Positions 52,701 to 62,950 of a stretch of DNA of 64,000 nucleotides are shown here, one piece after another (the first letter of the stretch is position 1; the number at the start of each line of letters is the position of its first letter). Below the pieces are notes generated by a model. It was not told the origin of the DNA, made no database searches, and was given only the letters and a program-made list of their open reading frames with translations. The translations under genes were made by a program, and so were the position numbers. Source of the DNA: Klebsormidium nitens (taxonomy: Eukaryota > Streptophyta > Klebsormidiophyceae > Klebsormidiales > Klebsormidiaceae). Location: NCBI GenBank assembly GCA_000708835.1, contig DF237144.1, positions 85,669-149,668 on the forward strand, given 5' to 3'.

Positions 52701-54145
52701 AGGCGGTAGTGACCAACAAGCAGTGCCCTGGGAAAGACTTCGTTCCTGAGGGAACCAAGGTGGGTTAGATTGGAACGTTGAGAGTTTGACCCGGTTTTGG
52801 GACTTGGGTCATGGGCTTCGCCTGCCTGTGTGGTCGAACGGGCGGCAGATCGAAGAAGCGGCAGTGACTGGCAGGCAGTGCCCCGAAAAAGACTTCGTTC
52901 GTGAAGGAACCAAGGTGAGTTAAAGTGCAAATATGAGGATCGACCCAGATTTTGAATTTAGAACTTTGGGTTTTGCATACTCTGCACTGCTGTGGTTAAG
53001 CGCGCGTCAGAACGAAGAGGCGTTAATGTCCAACAAACAGTGCCCGGGGAAGGACTTCGTCCCTGAGGGAAGCAAGGTGGGTTAAATCGTAGCATTTGGA
53101 AGTTTGACCCACTTTTGGCAACAGCCTATGGGTTTCCGCTGCCTGCTGTGGTCAACAGGGCGTCAGAACGAAGACGCGGCGGCGACGGACAAGCCGTGCC
53201 CGAAGGTGCACTGGTATTTAGAAGTGGTTCCCGGATGGAGTTTTTGGTGATTGCAATAATTTTTTGGCGAATCGTTTGTCGATGGCACCGCCTCTAAAAA
53301 CGCATGTAGAGGAAAGCTGGACACGTTGTCAGAACGGGTGGAAGGAGAACGCCGACTGCAGTTCGTAGACCCCCACACAGCTTGGGACCCAATGCGCGCG
53401 CAAACGGTACGTACTGCTTCAGGTTTGACCCGTTGGTTCGACTTCTGCGGGCGACTTACAGGCCTAGTATCGATATGCTAGGTCGCCAGCTTCTGGCATG
53501 CTAAACCGCCCCAGCGGTGATGTTACCAGACCAGTGTTCGCTCAAAGAGTACCAAGCGATGCGGGGATCCAGGACTGCAAACTGCGGTCCACGTTCTCCT
53601 TCCACGCGTTCTGTCAGCGTCGCCTCAGTTCAAAGGGGAAGCTGCACTCCGCCTCAATCGCAGCCCGGAATGCTCCCGGCCATTACCCTTTCTGACCCAT
53701 TCGTCTTTCCCGGGTCACCTCTTTCTAAGATAGGAAGGCACTTCCCTCACACCTGAAATCCTTCGTTTTTCGGCTAACTCACAGCAAAACCTCAAGAAAG
53801 GAAGAATGTCCTCTCCTTCTTTTGGAACTCTTATAGCGAGCACTCAACCTGGCTTTCTTTCTTTGTTACGTACCTCCCAAAATCAACCCAACGGCCTCCT
53901 AAAGGAAGTACTTATCGATAGATCCTCCTCTCCCTTTGAACTCCTAGTGCGAACACTAAAATCGCATCTGCTTTTCCATGTGACCCCCCCAGATCTTCCT
54001 GGCCAACTTGTTTCTGCGGTACAAGGCCTACGAGCTCTCGGGCGACGTCGGCTGGAGCACCGTGAAAGTCGTCCCGGGGCCGGGGCTGAAAGAAATGAAA
54101 CTCGGCACCCAAAAGCTGCTCTTCAAGAGCCTCCAACGTGCCTAG
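43774..54145 (+). CDS. AOS: CYP74 cytochrome P450, allene oxide synthase-like (9 exons, 584 aa)
   Basis: Exons: 43774-44225, 45831-45933, 47007-47216, 47760-47868, 49224-49405, 50217-50337, 50901-51055, 52490-52759, 53993-54145; every junction is in phase. CYP74 enzymes dehydrate fatty-acid hydroperoxides without O2 or reductase; AOS makes the allene oxide leading to jasmonate-type oxylipins in plastids. The first 100 or so residues look like a Ser/Thr/Arg-rich transit peptide. Landmarks: IPGSYGIPFFGPLKDKLDYF, KKDLFFGPYRPS, YLDPTEEAH, I-helix FNAHG with the catalytic Asn (N372), ExxR as ETLR (433-436), LLWSNGRQTE, and heme loop NKQCPGKDF with Cys523. The FNAHG His replaces the usual aromatic residue. 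A Klebsormidium AOS has been characterised biochemically (Koeduka et al. 2015, from memory). Hydroperoxide lyase or epoxyalcohol synthase activity cannot be excluded from sequence. ATG 43774 is chosen over an in-frame ATG at 43657 on transit-peptide grounds. Confidence 0.9.
46466..47006 (+). repeat. shadow array upstream of exon 3 (CYP74 gene)
   Basis: Copies of the exon 3 start (VDKKDLFFGPYRPSLGYTDGV) begin at 46466 (degraded), 46621, 46751 and 46880; the real exon begins at 47007. The period is 127-130 bp, with 155 for the oldest. Each unit holds about 85 bp of exon edge and 45 bp of intron (CTTGCTAGT...TACTTATCCATGCACTAACCGCGCAG). All three younger copies keep a perfect CGCAG|GTG acceptor, giving four competing acceptors. 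Confidence 0.93.
47970..48350 (+). repeat. shadow array downstream of exon 4 (CYP74 gene)
   Basis: Three copies of the exon 4 3' edge (LVKTFNFSTILPNGGH) and donor GTAAG, with donor points at 48033, 48196 and about 48344 after the real 47868. The period is 148-165 bp. The first copy is closest (LVKAFNFTTILPYGGH) and the third has lost its donor. Confidence 0.9.
48630..49223 (+). repeat. shadow array upstream of exon 5 (CYP74 gene)
   Basis: Five copies of the acceptor (AATGCAG) and start of exon 5 (KSWVGPQLLPIINLGAP), with starts at 48646, 48770, about 48895, 48977 and 49100, before the real start at 49224. The period is about 124 bp apart from one 82-bp step where a copy is truncated. Each unit continues into an intron part (GAAAGGCCCTGTTTTCGG...). 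The nearest copies are the most similar. Confidence 0.92.
49445..49890 (+). repeat. shadow array downstream of exon 5 (CYP74 gene)
   Basis: Copies of the exon 5 3' edge (GKLDTLLEYHKDAGREAVHLGK) and donor GTGAGC, with donor points near 49524, 49647, 49760 and possibly 49885, after the real 49405. The period is 113-125 bp. Two copies retain a GTGAG donor. Confidence 0.85.
50770..50860 (+). repeat. shadow of exon 7 (CYP74 gene)
   Basis: A degraded copy of the exon 7 middle (YGNGELTHEVIAKLPLLDSVI), here reading YGVGELTHKVIVNLPLLTG-like, about 160 bp before the real block. Further GTTAGCTCGCCCT fragments at 50645 and 50690 may be older copies. Unlike most shadows it contains exon interior rather than just the edge. 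Confidence 0.65.
51474..52489 (+). repeat. shadow array upstream of exon 8 (CYP74 gene)
   Basis: Five copies of the exon 8 start (HARAREDIIVESHDALYTIPKGQ) begin at 51480, 51795, 51967, 52138 and 52307; the real exon begins at 52490. The period is 169-183 bp (one double step of 315). The four nearer copies keep a GCAG acceptor. The protein-level reading decays with distance, from almost identical at 52138 to strongly altered at 51480 and 51795. Confidence 0.93.
52800..53215 (+). repeat. shadow array downstream of exon 8 (CYP74 gene)
   Basis: Three copies of the exon 8 3' edge, including the heme-loop coding LWSNGRQTEEAVVTNKQCPGKDF and the donor, with donor points near 52914, 53076 and about 53210, after the real 52759. 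The period is 134-162 bp. The heme cysteine codon is present in the first two copies. A mis-splice to any of them would duplicate or damage the heme site. Confidence 0.9.
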
Positions 54146-56849
54146 GCAATGCGTTTGAATGATACTCCAATTCCAACGCCATGTTCTTCACGATACCCAA
54201 GGCGTTGGCTTGCGGCTTGTGAGTTGCGTTACGTTGACTTTGGGAGTAGCTTGCGAGCACGGAGCCGGTATGGCTTGATTTAGCCGCGCACGTTTTGTGT
54301 ATACTTGTACGTAATAAGTGATTGCCAGCCGAGTGGAAGCCCGGGCTTTTGATTGGTGCCCAACATAGATAAATAGCAAGAGAGATGTGTGTGTGTTTTG
54401 GTTTGCAGACAAGGGTAGTACCCGGATTCGCCTTCATCTGCATAATTCTGGTCAAAAGTACGCTTAGTAAAGGCGCCGTGTTTTCTTGGCCGGCACATCC
54501 TTTGTATGTATCTATTACCTAATTACTAGCGCTCATAAAAGTACTTATTGACAGGCCATAATACGTTAACGGTCATTTAACATAGCTGAGTAAAGTTGAC
54601 CCTTTTGATTAAATCATAAGATCTAGAGACTTCGGCCACCCACACATTCGGCCACCCACACTTCGGCCACCACACGAACCCTGACAGTCCGGCCTTAAAT
54701 CAATGATGAAATCACTACGGTTCTAGAGTCCGTCCAACTCCGATCGATCGAGTGAACTTGAGCTAGGGTCAGTCAAAGTACATGGCATCTGCTTTGAACA
54801 CGTCACGTCGGAGAGTCCGGGTCACGCACGTACAAGAGGGCCAATTGGATGAGGATATGTGATATTTGTCAACACCGAGGCCTCCACTCTCGGTCTGCCA
54901 TGTACACTGTCAGTGTCGACCGAGTGACTGACATTTGCCCGCAGCCATTTAACCGTCAGTTGCGTGCCCGCCGCCAGCCAGCTCATCACAGCGCTGCAAC
55001 GATGCAGTGACTGCATGTGCATGCGCCGCCATCATGATGAACATGGAGTATGGTATGTTATAGAGCCATCATGCATGGCATACCAACGGCTTGTAATCGA
55101 TTAATTGTTGGCAATCCGATCATTACTTAGTGCAATCCGATCCTAGTTTGAACAACATCATCTATGATTGGTGTACTATGGCCAAGCACTGAGTGAGTGC
55201 CGCAGTGCAACGTACATGAAATTATGCCAACAGATCGACCAGGCATTATAGGTTTAATTGCAAAGCTAGATTGACTAACACACGTGTAGCATACTCAAAT
55301 TCGGCAGAGTAGCTACCAAGGCCCGTTCACAAGAGGCTCAAACACATTGATTGTATGGCGGCCGGCCAGGGAAGCCTTAGTTGCACAGTATAGCCCAGAT
55401 CTGGCTACGGCGTTTTGAAACGAAAACATCATACAGTGCAGTGCATACATGCCAGGAATCCATATATCCGATAGCATGAGCAATCACGACGTGTACATTC
55501 CGAGGCGCTCAGAATATCGATCGAATTGTTACACATAAATTAAGCGTGGTCAGAGTGACATGCTGATTATCTAACAGCAGTATGGCATTGTGAATACCGG
55601 TAATATGGTATGGCATAATATGACTGTCTGGACATTACCGTCGTATTTTATAACACGACGGTCGTCATCATAAGCATTAATCCAATGAAACGCTCAAATC
55701 AAGTTCCAATCGAAAGCTGACACTGAAAGTTGACACTGAGATTAATGCATGATTGAATGGAATAAATCCAGCCAGTCAAGCTAGTCGGCTACGTACATGG
55801 TCCGACGGTCACATATGGATATGACGGTCCACATGGCATGATACAGTCGAGGTAAAATATGGTGCAAAATTGAGGATTATACCCGGATTATACCAACCAC
55901 TACCGTCAACTTAGTTAGCTAGCTGCCGGCCCCGCGTAAGTTGGCAAAATCACGCTACGTGTGTGGGCCATGGCTTGGCGCAGGGCCGTGTCGCGCCCCG
56001 CATATACTTTCAACGTACACGTCACATGTACAAGATACCGGCCGCGAGCCCACATATCACTCAACAAATGGATATGCATGTCTTAATTTGACTCACAACT
56101 GATCGCGAGTTACTCCACAGTCAGCAATCTTAAGGTGGACTAAGGAGTTGACAAATAAGTCAGCCTGCAGTTAGATGTGCACCGCGGACATGCACTGCAT
56201 GCGCCACACAACAACCGCAACGTACTCAGAACGCTACTTGAAGACCTCAACTTGACACAAACGAAACAAAAACACAACGTTCTCTAAGTTGGCACCGCGG
56301 CAAGCGGAATGTTTTGTGTTGGGCTCTGAATGACTAAATGGTATGCTGCGCGTGCATGCGAACTACCTAGATTCAACACCTTTTGTTAAAGTGCCGCTCG
56401 GCACGTGGCGCGGTAGCTCATATCCAAGGGATTGGCTCACACGAACTCAACTCGTGTCCTATACCTGTCCGGTCGACGCTTGGTGGGCGTAACAGACTCT
56501 TTGACGACCTCACCAAAAGCTCTGTAGCAAATGCTGGTCGAACTAACCTATGCGTTAATCCAGGTCCGGGTTTGTTAGTGCCGCTTTTAACCGAGATGCG
56601 CATCTCGCTTCGCTTGGTGGGCCCAACAAGCTCACGTTCAACGCCGTCCCGTCGCGCTTCGCATATTCTCTTCCCCCCGCCTCAATGACCGGCCCAACTT
56701 TTAACCCCCCCCCTTTCAAACCCGACGGGAGTGGGGGTTAAAATAACGTCGCCTGCCCTGAAGGACCGCTACCAATCTCCAGCCAAAAGTTGCCCCCCTT
56801 TCCGGCTGGCGCAATAACCCCCCCCCCCCGGCCAAAACGCCGAACCTTT
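54146..56849. other. intergenic AT-rich region
   Basis: It separates the CYP74 and GT17 3' ends (convergent). No gene is supported. The stretch 54500-56350 is AT-rich and filled with short palindromes (CATG, GTAC, GGTATGGC, CATATG), like the islands at 10.5-12.4 kb and 34.7-35.6 kb. A short CTTCGGCCACCCACA repeat is at 54630-54665, and a homopyrimidine/homopurine C10 run lies near 56820. Confidence 0.4.
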
Positions 56850-57045
56850 CACCGCAGCACATAAGTTTGCTCCGCCAGTTCCGACCACAACCGCCGGCAA
56901 CCCTCCCCTTCGCCGCAGCATAAGATATGCGCATCGCTCAGCGTTTGCCAACCCCATACGCCGGCAGCCCCTTCCCTATACCGCGGCATAAGGTATGCGA
57001 AGCGCTCCCGCGTTTGCCACCACATACGCGGGCAGCCCCCCCTCT
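56850..57045 (-). repeat. shadow array beyond the stop codon of the GT17 gene
   Basis: Three decayed copies of the last 57 or so bases of the coding region (GLPAYVVANAERFAYLMPR and stop) follow the real stop at 57046-57048. The unit is about 60 bp. The first copy (about 56987-57045) has one extra base, and the second and third (to about 56850) are progressively diverged. This array is not at a splice site. Confidence 0.87.
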
Positions 57046-60000
57046 TCACCGCGGCATAAGGTATGCGAAGCGCTCCGCGTTTGCCACCACATACGCGGGC
57101 AGCCCCTTCCAGGTTCTCGTCCGCTTCCAGAGCCCAAAGTGACAACTCTCGATTTCGTCCATCAGAATATCCGGGTCTTTCTGGTCGGACCCGATCTCGT
57201 CGGCGTGTGAATACTCCGACAGCTTGCCAATGATTGTGCTGACGTCCATGCAGGAACTGCAGTGCCAACCCGAGCACTTGATGACGTTTGTCCCGTGACC
57301 GCGCAACTCCCACCGCAGCTGGTTCCCGTTTTCGTGGAAGGGGGGTTCTCGCGAGCGGACGAGTCGACCGGTCGTTGCTGCAGGATTAAGGGCAGGGGCG
57401 GGTTAATTCGAGTCTATCAACATTCAAGATCACAACGTAACGATCCCAAACCGTAAAATCCCCCGACGTTGCTGGTTGTTCTTTTCGTGAAAGGCCGGCT
57501 TGCGCGGACAGACGAATTGGCCGAGGGTCGCTGCAGAAAAGGCAAAGAAATGAACGTAAGACAATCGGCCTTCGGAAAGTAGGAATGTCAGGAAAACGCA
57601 GACGAAAACAAGGAGAACGAGCACTGCGCAACTCCCACCGGAGCTGCTTGTCAAACTTCGTGGACGGGGGTTTCTCGCGAGCGGACCGGTTGCGGCTGCA
57701 GAGTCGGAAAAACAAGTGGCATTATTTGGTGAACGAGTTGAATCAAAACGGGGGTAGTTCTAGGTAAGTGGTAGGGCGAGATGGGTATAACTTCGAATCG
57801 TGAGTGCTTCCGAAAGAGCTAGTTCCGTGTGCGTGGAGGGCAGCTCGCGCGATTGCACCAGGCGGCCGGTCGTAGAGTAGGGAACGTTAATAAGGGCCTC
57901 TCAGACGACCTACGAAAGTGTCCGGAACCGCTAGTGAAGATGAAATGAAAAACGTAGCCACCGAAGCTCCTGGGCTGATTCATGAAAGGGAGGTCCTCAC
58001 AAGCGGACGAGCCGACTAGTGGTGACCTCGTTTCGTGGTAACGGAAACTACTTGAATCCAGGATTTAGCAAAGTGGAAGAGTTAGAGTGGTACACAGATG
58101 TCAAGTTTGGACCTGGATCTGTTTACTACATCGTCATCTGCTGATTCCTTCGTAAGCAGACTGGATCTCAAATAGATAGGATCCCCTAGTATATAGTAGG
58201 AGAGGAAACCCACTGACTGTCTCTGCCTTTCTGGACACTTGTGTGGTTCGTCCAGAACAGCAGCAATTGCAATCGTAAAATAAAAGATAGTAGGGACGGG
58301 CACAGAGCAGATTCCTTAATCTAGAAGGACAAAACATCCCACGGTCGGCTCCACGCCCACTGATCCTTTTGGTTCAGCTTTCGATCACGGCATCCAACAT
58401 TCGTCCGATCAGGCTTCTTCAGATTCTCAGTAGAAACATTGTCCAGAAGCAGACAACAGAAACAAAAATGAGGAGTCAAAATGCGAGACGGTAAGGAAAA
58501 GCACGCAGAAGTAATCTTACCAACAGTCCCCGCCCACTGATCCTTCCCGTACAGCTTCCGATCCAGGCACCCGAAGTTCGTCCGGTACAGCGGCATCTGC
58601 ATGACGACCGGAAACTGCGCCGTTTCGAAGCGCACGACTTTCTCGACGGTCGCTCGGGAGGGCATCTCGTCGAGATCGCCATACAGGATGACGTCGTCGT
58701 CGCGGGAAACGTCGAGGATGGAGTCGAGCGCCACGTTGCGCATGTGGGCCTCGCGCTTCCACGGGCTGGTTTCCTGCGAGGTTAAAAGCGGGGTTAAGAG
58801 CATGGATAGCGACCACAGTTGAGCAGGGGTGATGTCGATCTAAAAATGGTGCATATGATGACGTCATCATTGCACGGGATACGTCGGGATAGGAGTCGAG
58901 CGCCACATAGGGTATGTGGGCTTTGCGCTACCAGGGGCTGGTCTTCTGTGGTGGTAGTTAAAGATTGCCGTGCAGATTAGGTTCTGAAATGTTTGTACCT
59001 CAATTTTTTTGTTGACGTGCTAGAACGACTGAGGAGAGAAGCGGGCACATTGCTTACGTGCGAGTAGCAGCCTTAGAAACTCCTTTTGTATGGGGACCGA
59101 GAGATCGATTTGCAAAGGCATCCGAGAAAGGTTGTGATAACCGGAAGTAATGACATCGTCGCTTTGATATGTCCAGTATGGAGGTGGGCGCCAGCACTAT
59201 GTCTTCCGACCTTATCAGTTTCGCGGAGTTTCCGAGGGAGTGTCAGGGCAGGTTTGAGGAAGATCAAGAACGAGACAATCTCTCGGTTTCCAGCCTTCCG
59301 CAATCCGTCAAGGTGACTATGGGCGGGAATGCGATGTTAGGCCATTCGAAGTTAAATCCCGGTTCCGGTCCCCGAAAAGAATAATGAATATTGTCGGCCT
59401 TTGGCCCCAAATTTGTCGAATTTGGCTCAAAAATCTGCAACGTCCGGGCCAGATTTTGGGTTTTGCCCCCGAAATACTACATTTTCTGAACATACTAGCA
59501 TAAAACCAACTAATTTTCCCCCCGATCGACCGACCCAGCCAAAAGGGGGGTGGACCGGAAACCGGGAATCAGCTTCGACCTGCCTTATTGGTGTCAAAAG
59601 TGCCTTGCCAAACAGCCCGACCAGCACCGGAAGATTACTAAGGATCATTGAGGGCGAAGCTCAATTCTTCAGGGTGAAAGTGTCAAGCCTGATTCAGCTC
59701 TAGAGACAACGTTTCCAAGTAGGAGAAGCTGAGGACGAGTCCGATAATGGTCCGAACTTAGACAGTTCAATCTTTGGTAGACTGCGCTCTCACCTCTAGG
59801 GGATAGGTCTTCAGGTCGCAAATAACCTGCTTGATCTTGTGCTTATAATCAGCGACGCCCGGAATGCTTATGGGATCGACGAGTTCGACGGTCCGGTTCA
59901 TGAAAGTGATCGGACACTGTACGATGACGAACCAGTCGACGACGCTCTGCAACTCGTGCACTCTGCAAAAAGTGGTCAATGCGTGGTTAAGTGCCTGGAA

Positions 60001-61346
60001 ATTATGTTCATTGGCATGTGTCTTTCCGCTGCGGCTATGGGCATGAAAGAAGAAAGAAAGCAAATCGAAGCTTTGCCACTTATTGGCAACTGATTAAGAC
60101 CAAATTGACGAGCTCCAAACAATGTTCTTAGTTTCAAAAGCTGAAGTATGTGGCATTGTATCAGTGTCAGAAAACGTTTTCCAACACAAGGCTCGCAATC
60201 AGAAGGTTTGCGAGCAAACAGAGGTCCTTTTGTGTGGTTCAAACATTGCGGAAGCAAAAGCGGTGTAAGGACAAGAGCTTGAGGTATCAACCGACAAATC
60301 CTGAGATGGATGTGAGAAGGCAGGCTTGGCGGCGGAGATCAGAAGCAAAGCAGTGACGCAAGGCTAGAATTGTGAGGAACTGTTAGCTGTCGAAGGTGGC
60401 GGACGAATCTCGTTAAGAAACTTTTGAACCCTAACCCTAGATCCTTAACCCCAATTCCAAAACGAAAGTCTCACCTGATTTCAAGCAGGTCCCGCTCGTC
60501 CTTAAACAGGAAGATGTCGTACACCGTCCGATCCGGTCGTGGCGTGTCCGAAACCTCGGACGCCGAGAAGTCGCACAACGCGTCCGAATCCCGCTCCACA
60601 GGCGGCAAATTCACGATCGGAATCTGCATTTTATCCATAGCGGATCGGCGGAACTCCGCATCCAACCGCCAGATGGCGAGCCAGTACTTATCGTTGATCG
60701 CTCGCAGCTTTTCGGCTTCGCCCTCCCCCCATTCCTTCTTGACCCCCCCGTTCTTGACAAAGTCTTTCCTCCCCTTTGTGGGCACCTCCGAGCTCAGGAA
60801 ATCTTCCTCGTCGAATGTTTCCAGGGGGGCGGGAACTTCCACCGTCCGAATCTCAACCTGTGCCGGCGTCCGGAACTCATCTGCAAGCGCCTTTCGCCCC
60901 CGCTGCGCCGTAGCCGCTAATGTTTCAATCGAATGCCCCGCCCGTTCGTAAACCTCGTGAGTTACGGTACTAACCCCGTGGGTCACCACGCTAACCTCGT
61001 GGGTTACCTCGCTGATCCCGCTCCTAAACATAACCACAAACAGGTAGACGAAGCACGTCGGAAGGAACAGTATGGGTACCCATCTCACCACCCCTCCGGA
61101 ACAGATCCCGCGTCTTGATCGCCGCTTTTTGCCCGCTTTCCGCTCACTCTTTTCCGCTATGTGTCCCCATCCGGGGAGAGAGGACTTCCCAGAAAAGCGT
61201 TTCCGTACAGAGTTCAAGATCGCAGCGCCAGTTTTGGTTTTCCTGATGGGCTCGGTAATCTGATCGGCTATGAAGAGGAAAAGAACCTGGAGCGCTCGGA
61301 GGTGGTTAAAGAGGGACATGTTAGGCCACCGGTTAGCCAAACCCAA
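57046..61346 (-). CDS. GT17 glycosyltransferase (N-acetylglucosaminyltransferase III-like), 4 exons, 541 aa
   Basis: Exons (5' to 3'): 61346-60475, 59962-59794, 58773-58521, 57377-57046; phases agree and the frame ends in TGA. A basic cytosolic region of about 87 residues precedes an anchor at 88-107 (VRWVPILFLPTCFVYLFVV), then a coiled, Glu/Lys-rich stem. GT17 hallmarks are YDIFLFKDERDLLEIR, HELQSVVDWFVIVQCPITF, the DxD-like metal and donor site GDLDEMPS (380-383 DLDE), SGWHCSSCMD, KLSEYSHAD and the terminal GLPAYVVANAERFAYLMPR. The family includes the bisecting GlcNAc-transferase GnT-III; plant members are Golgi proteins of largely unknown acceptor. A start at 61319 (second Met) is also possible. 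Confidence 0.85.
57464..58035 (-). repeat. shadow array upstream of exon 4 (GT17 gene)
   Basis: Four copies (57464-57545, 57627-57708, 57817-57885, 57973-58035) of the acceptor and first 75 bases of exon 4 (LVRSREPPFHENGNQLRWE). The acceptor points are about 57530, 57697, 57870 and 58025, against the real 57378. The period is 153-173 bp. CTGCAG is retained in the two nearest copies. Confidence 0.87.
58330..58405 (-). repeat. shadow of exon 3 3' edge (GT17 gene)
   Basis: A copy of the coding block RTNFGCLDRKLYGKDQWAG, here RTNVGCRDRKLNQKDQWAW, about 190 bp downstream of the real donor at 58520. The donor itself is lost. Confidence 0.85.
58850..58945 (-). repeat. shadow of exon 3 5' edge (GT17 gene)
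   Basis: A decayed copy of the first 90 or so bases of exon 3 (SPWKREAHMRNVALDSILDVSRDDD), still readable as ALDSYPDVSRAMMTS, about 170 bp 5' of the real exon. The acceptor CAG is still visible at about 58940. Confidence 0.8.
59500..59575. repeat. dispersed GACCGACCCA element
   Basis: The block GACCGACCCAGCC...GGGGGGTGGACCGGAAACCGG resembles the reverse complement of 555-605 (GACCGACCCACCCCC...GGGGGTGGACAGGAAACCGG), with weaker similarity at about 895-930. It lies in the GT17 intron between exons 2 and 3. Probably a short dispersed repeat. Confidence 0.5.
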
Positions 61347-61359
61347 AACGACGAGCTAG

Positions 61360-61855
61360 TGGGCTATTGAGATTCTCCTCGCTCTGGGCGGAGTGAACGA
61401 GCTAGTTAATCCCTCCGATTCCCCAGCTCAGATGGCAGGAACCAGCTGCCAAGCCACTGTGAAAGCTTTGATAAGCTTGGCGGGCTACCGCAACAAGCTG
61501 CAATGAGGAGTAGATCGGGCCCAGCAAATTGCCCCCCTCAAACTCGATGAACAGCCCAGTTTGTTCAAAGCAACCGGCCAGTGGCTGAGATCAGCAGCGG
61601 CGTGTTCCTTGAGAGTGTAGCAAACTGCTGACTAGCCTACTGTGGCGGGACTGAAAGCTGCCAACAGGCCAGAACTAACCCAACCCGTTGCACTGTCAAT
61701 GTATTCTGCCGCTGGCCCTTCTTTCTACAATTCAAACTCCGATCAAACTTGCGAAGGAGCTATCAAAGCGCCTCCTTGGGATAGGTTGAAGGAACTATTA
61801 GCTATTCTAAACCCGGGCGGAGAAAGTCTGCCAGCCGCAATGCAGCGCTCATAGG
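61360..61855 (+). pseudogene. possible helical-repeat (armadillo-like) pseudogene fragment
   Basis: One frame reads as protein-like for about 165 codons, interrupted by three stops: AIEILLALGGVNELVNPSD..., then CQATVKALISLAGYRNKLQ-stop, GVDRAQQIAPLKL..., and finally PPWDRLKELLAILNPGG. The spacing and the ALGGVxELV / ALxxLA pattern recall armadillo-type helical repeats. There is no splice solution that avoids the stops. It is a decayed remnant if real; chance low-complexity helices are the alternative. Confidence 0.3.
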
Positions 61856-62950
61856 AGAAAGTGGGCCCCTGGCAGTTGTAGGATTAGCAGTGCCACGATG
61901 CTGAGTTTGCAGACGAGATCCGGGGGCCAAATCGTTTGAGAACATCTGCACTTCTTTGACCCAACGAAGCTGACACAGAGAATCTTAGGCTTGCAAATTA
62001 TTTAGAGAGTGCCGCGCCTCCTCTGTGATACAACAAAGAAAACAAGAACTCAAAATTTCAAGGTGTGAGCATCATCCAATGCTCCCCACTTCTAAAAACC
62101 GAACTTTCCATGAGTATCGTAATATTCTGAAACTTGCCAATTGACAATGAGAAGGTAGCAATGTTGATAAACTACAACCGTACAAGCAGGAATGCTCCGG
62201 AAGAGCAAGCACCGTAGTCAGCAGTGGTTATGTAAATCTGATTGGTCTGCAGCCGCAGATCACGCAAGCCAGCTTTTCCTGTCAGATGCGACCGAGTGCA
62301 TGCAGATAGCGGAGAATCTCGCAATCCGCAATTCACGCGGTCAACGGTTTCCAAATTCCTAGTATATTACCGCGAAAGATCGCGGTTACCACCCTCGTTA
62401 CCAGGGTGGTTGCCGGTGTTAACTACCGTCACGGTATGAAGACCTCAGTGCACACCCACACCCCAACCTACCGCGGCGGCACGGTAACGGTCTGAGCCGG
62501 CAGTAAGCTGCCCAAAACAGACCTGTTCCACCTCAGTTCATGCCCGTTCTTCGTAGGCGACTCTTTAGCCCAGAAACACGGTAGCTGGTCGCTTGCCGAA
62601 ACTGTACTCAGCGACCATTGACGTGACAAACCGGGGGGCGATGTCGCTGCTCTCCCTGGTCCGAACACGCCGCGCAGGCCATCCGCTTTTGCCCGAAGTT
62701 TACGCAATCAGGGTTCAGTACCGCTGAACTTTAAATCCGGCGGTGCACATGCAGATTGGCAACGTATTACGTCACTCGGACGGATGCTACCGTCACAGCG
62801 CAGAAGGCGCGGCGCGCCCGCACTGAGGCAAAACTATCAAAGCATTCTCCTTTTGTTAGTGTCTCCGCCCCGCCAAATGGGTGTAAACACACGCAAAAAC
62901 CTGAAATCCTCAAAGTCGCGACTCTGACAGCGGTTACGGGCTGTGGTTAG

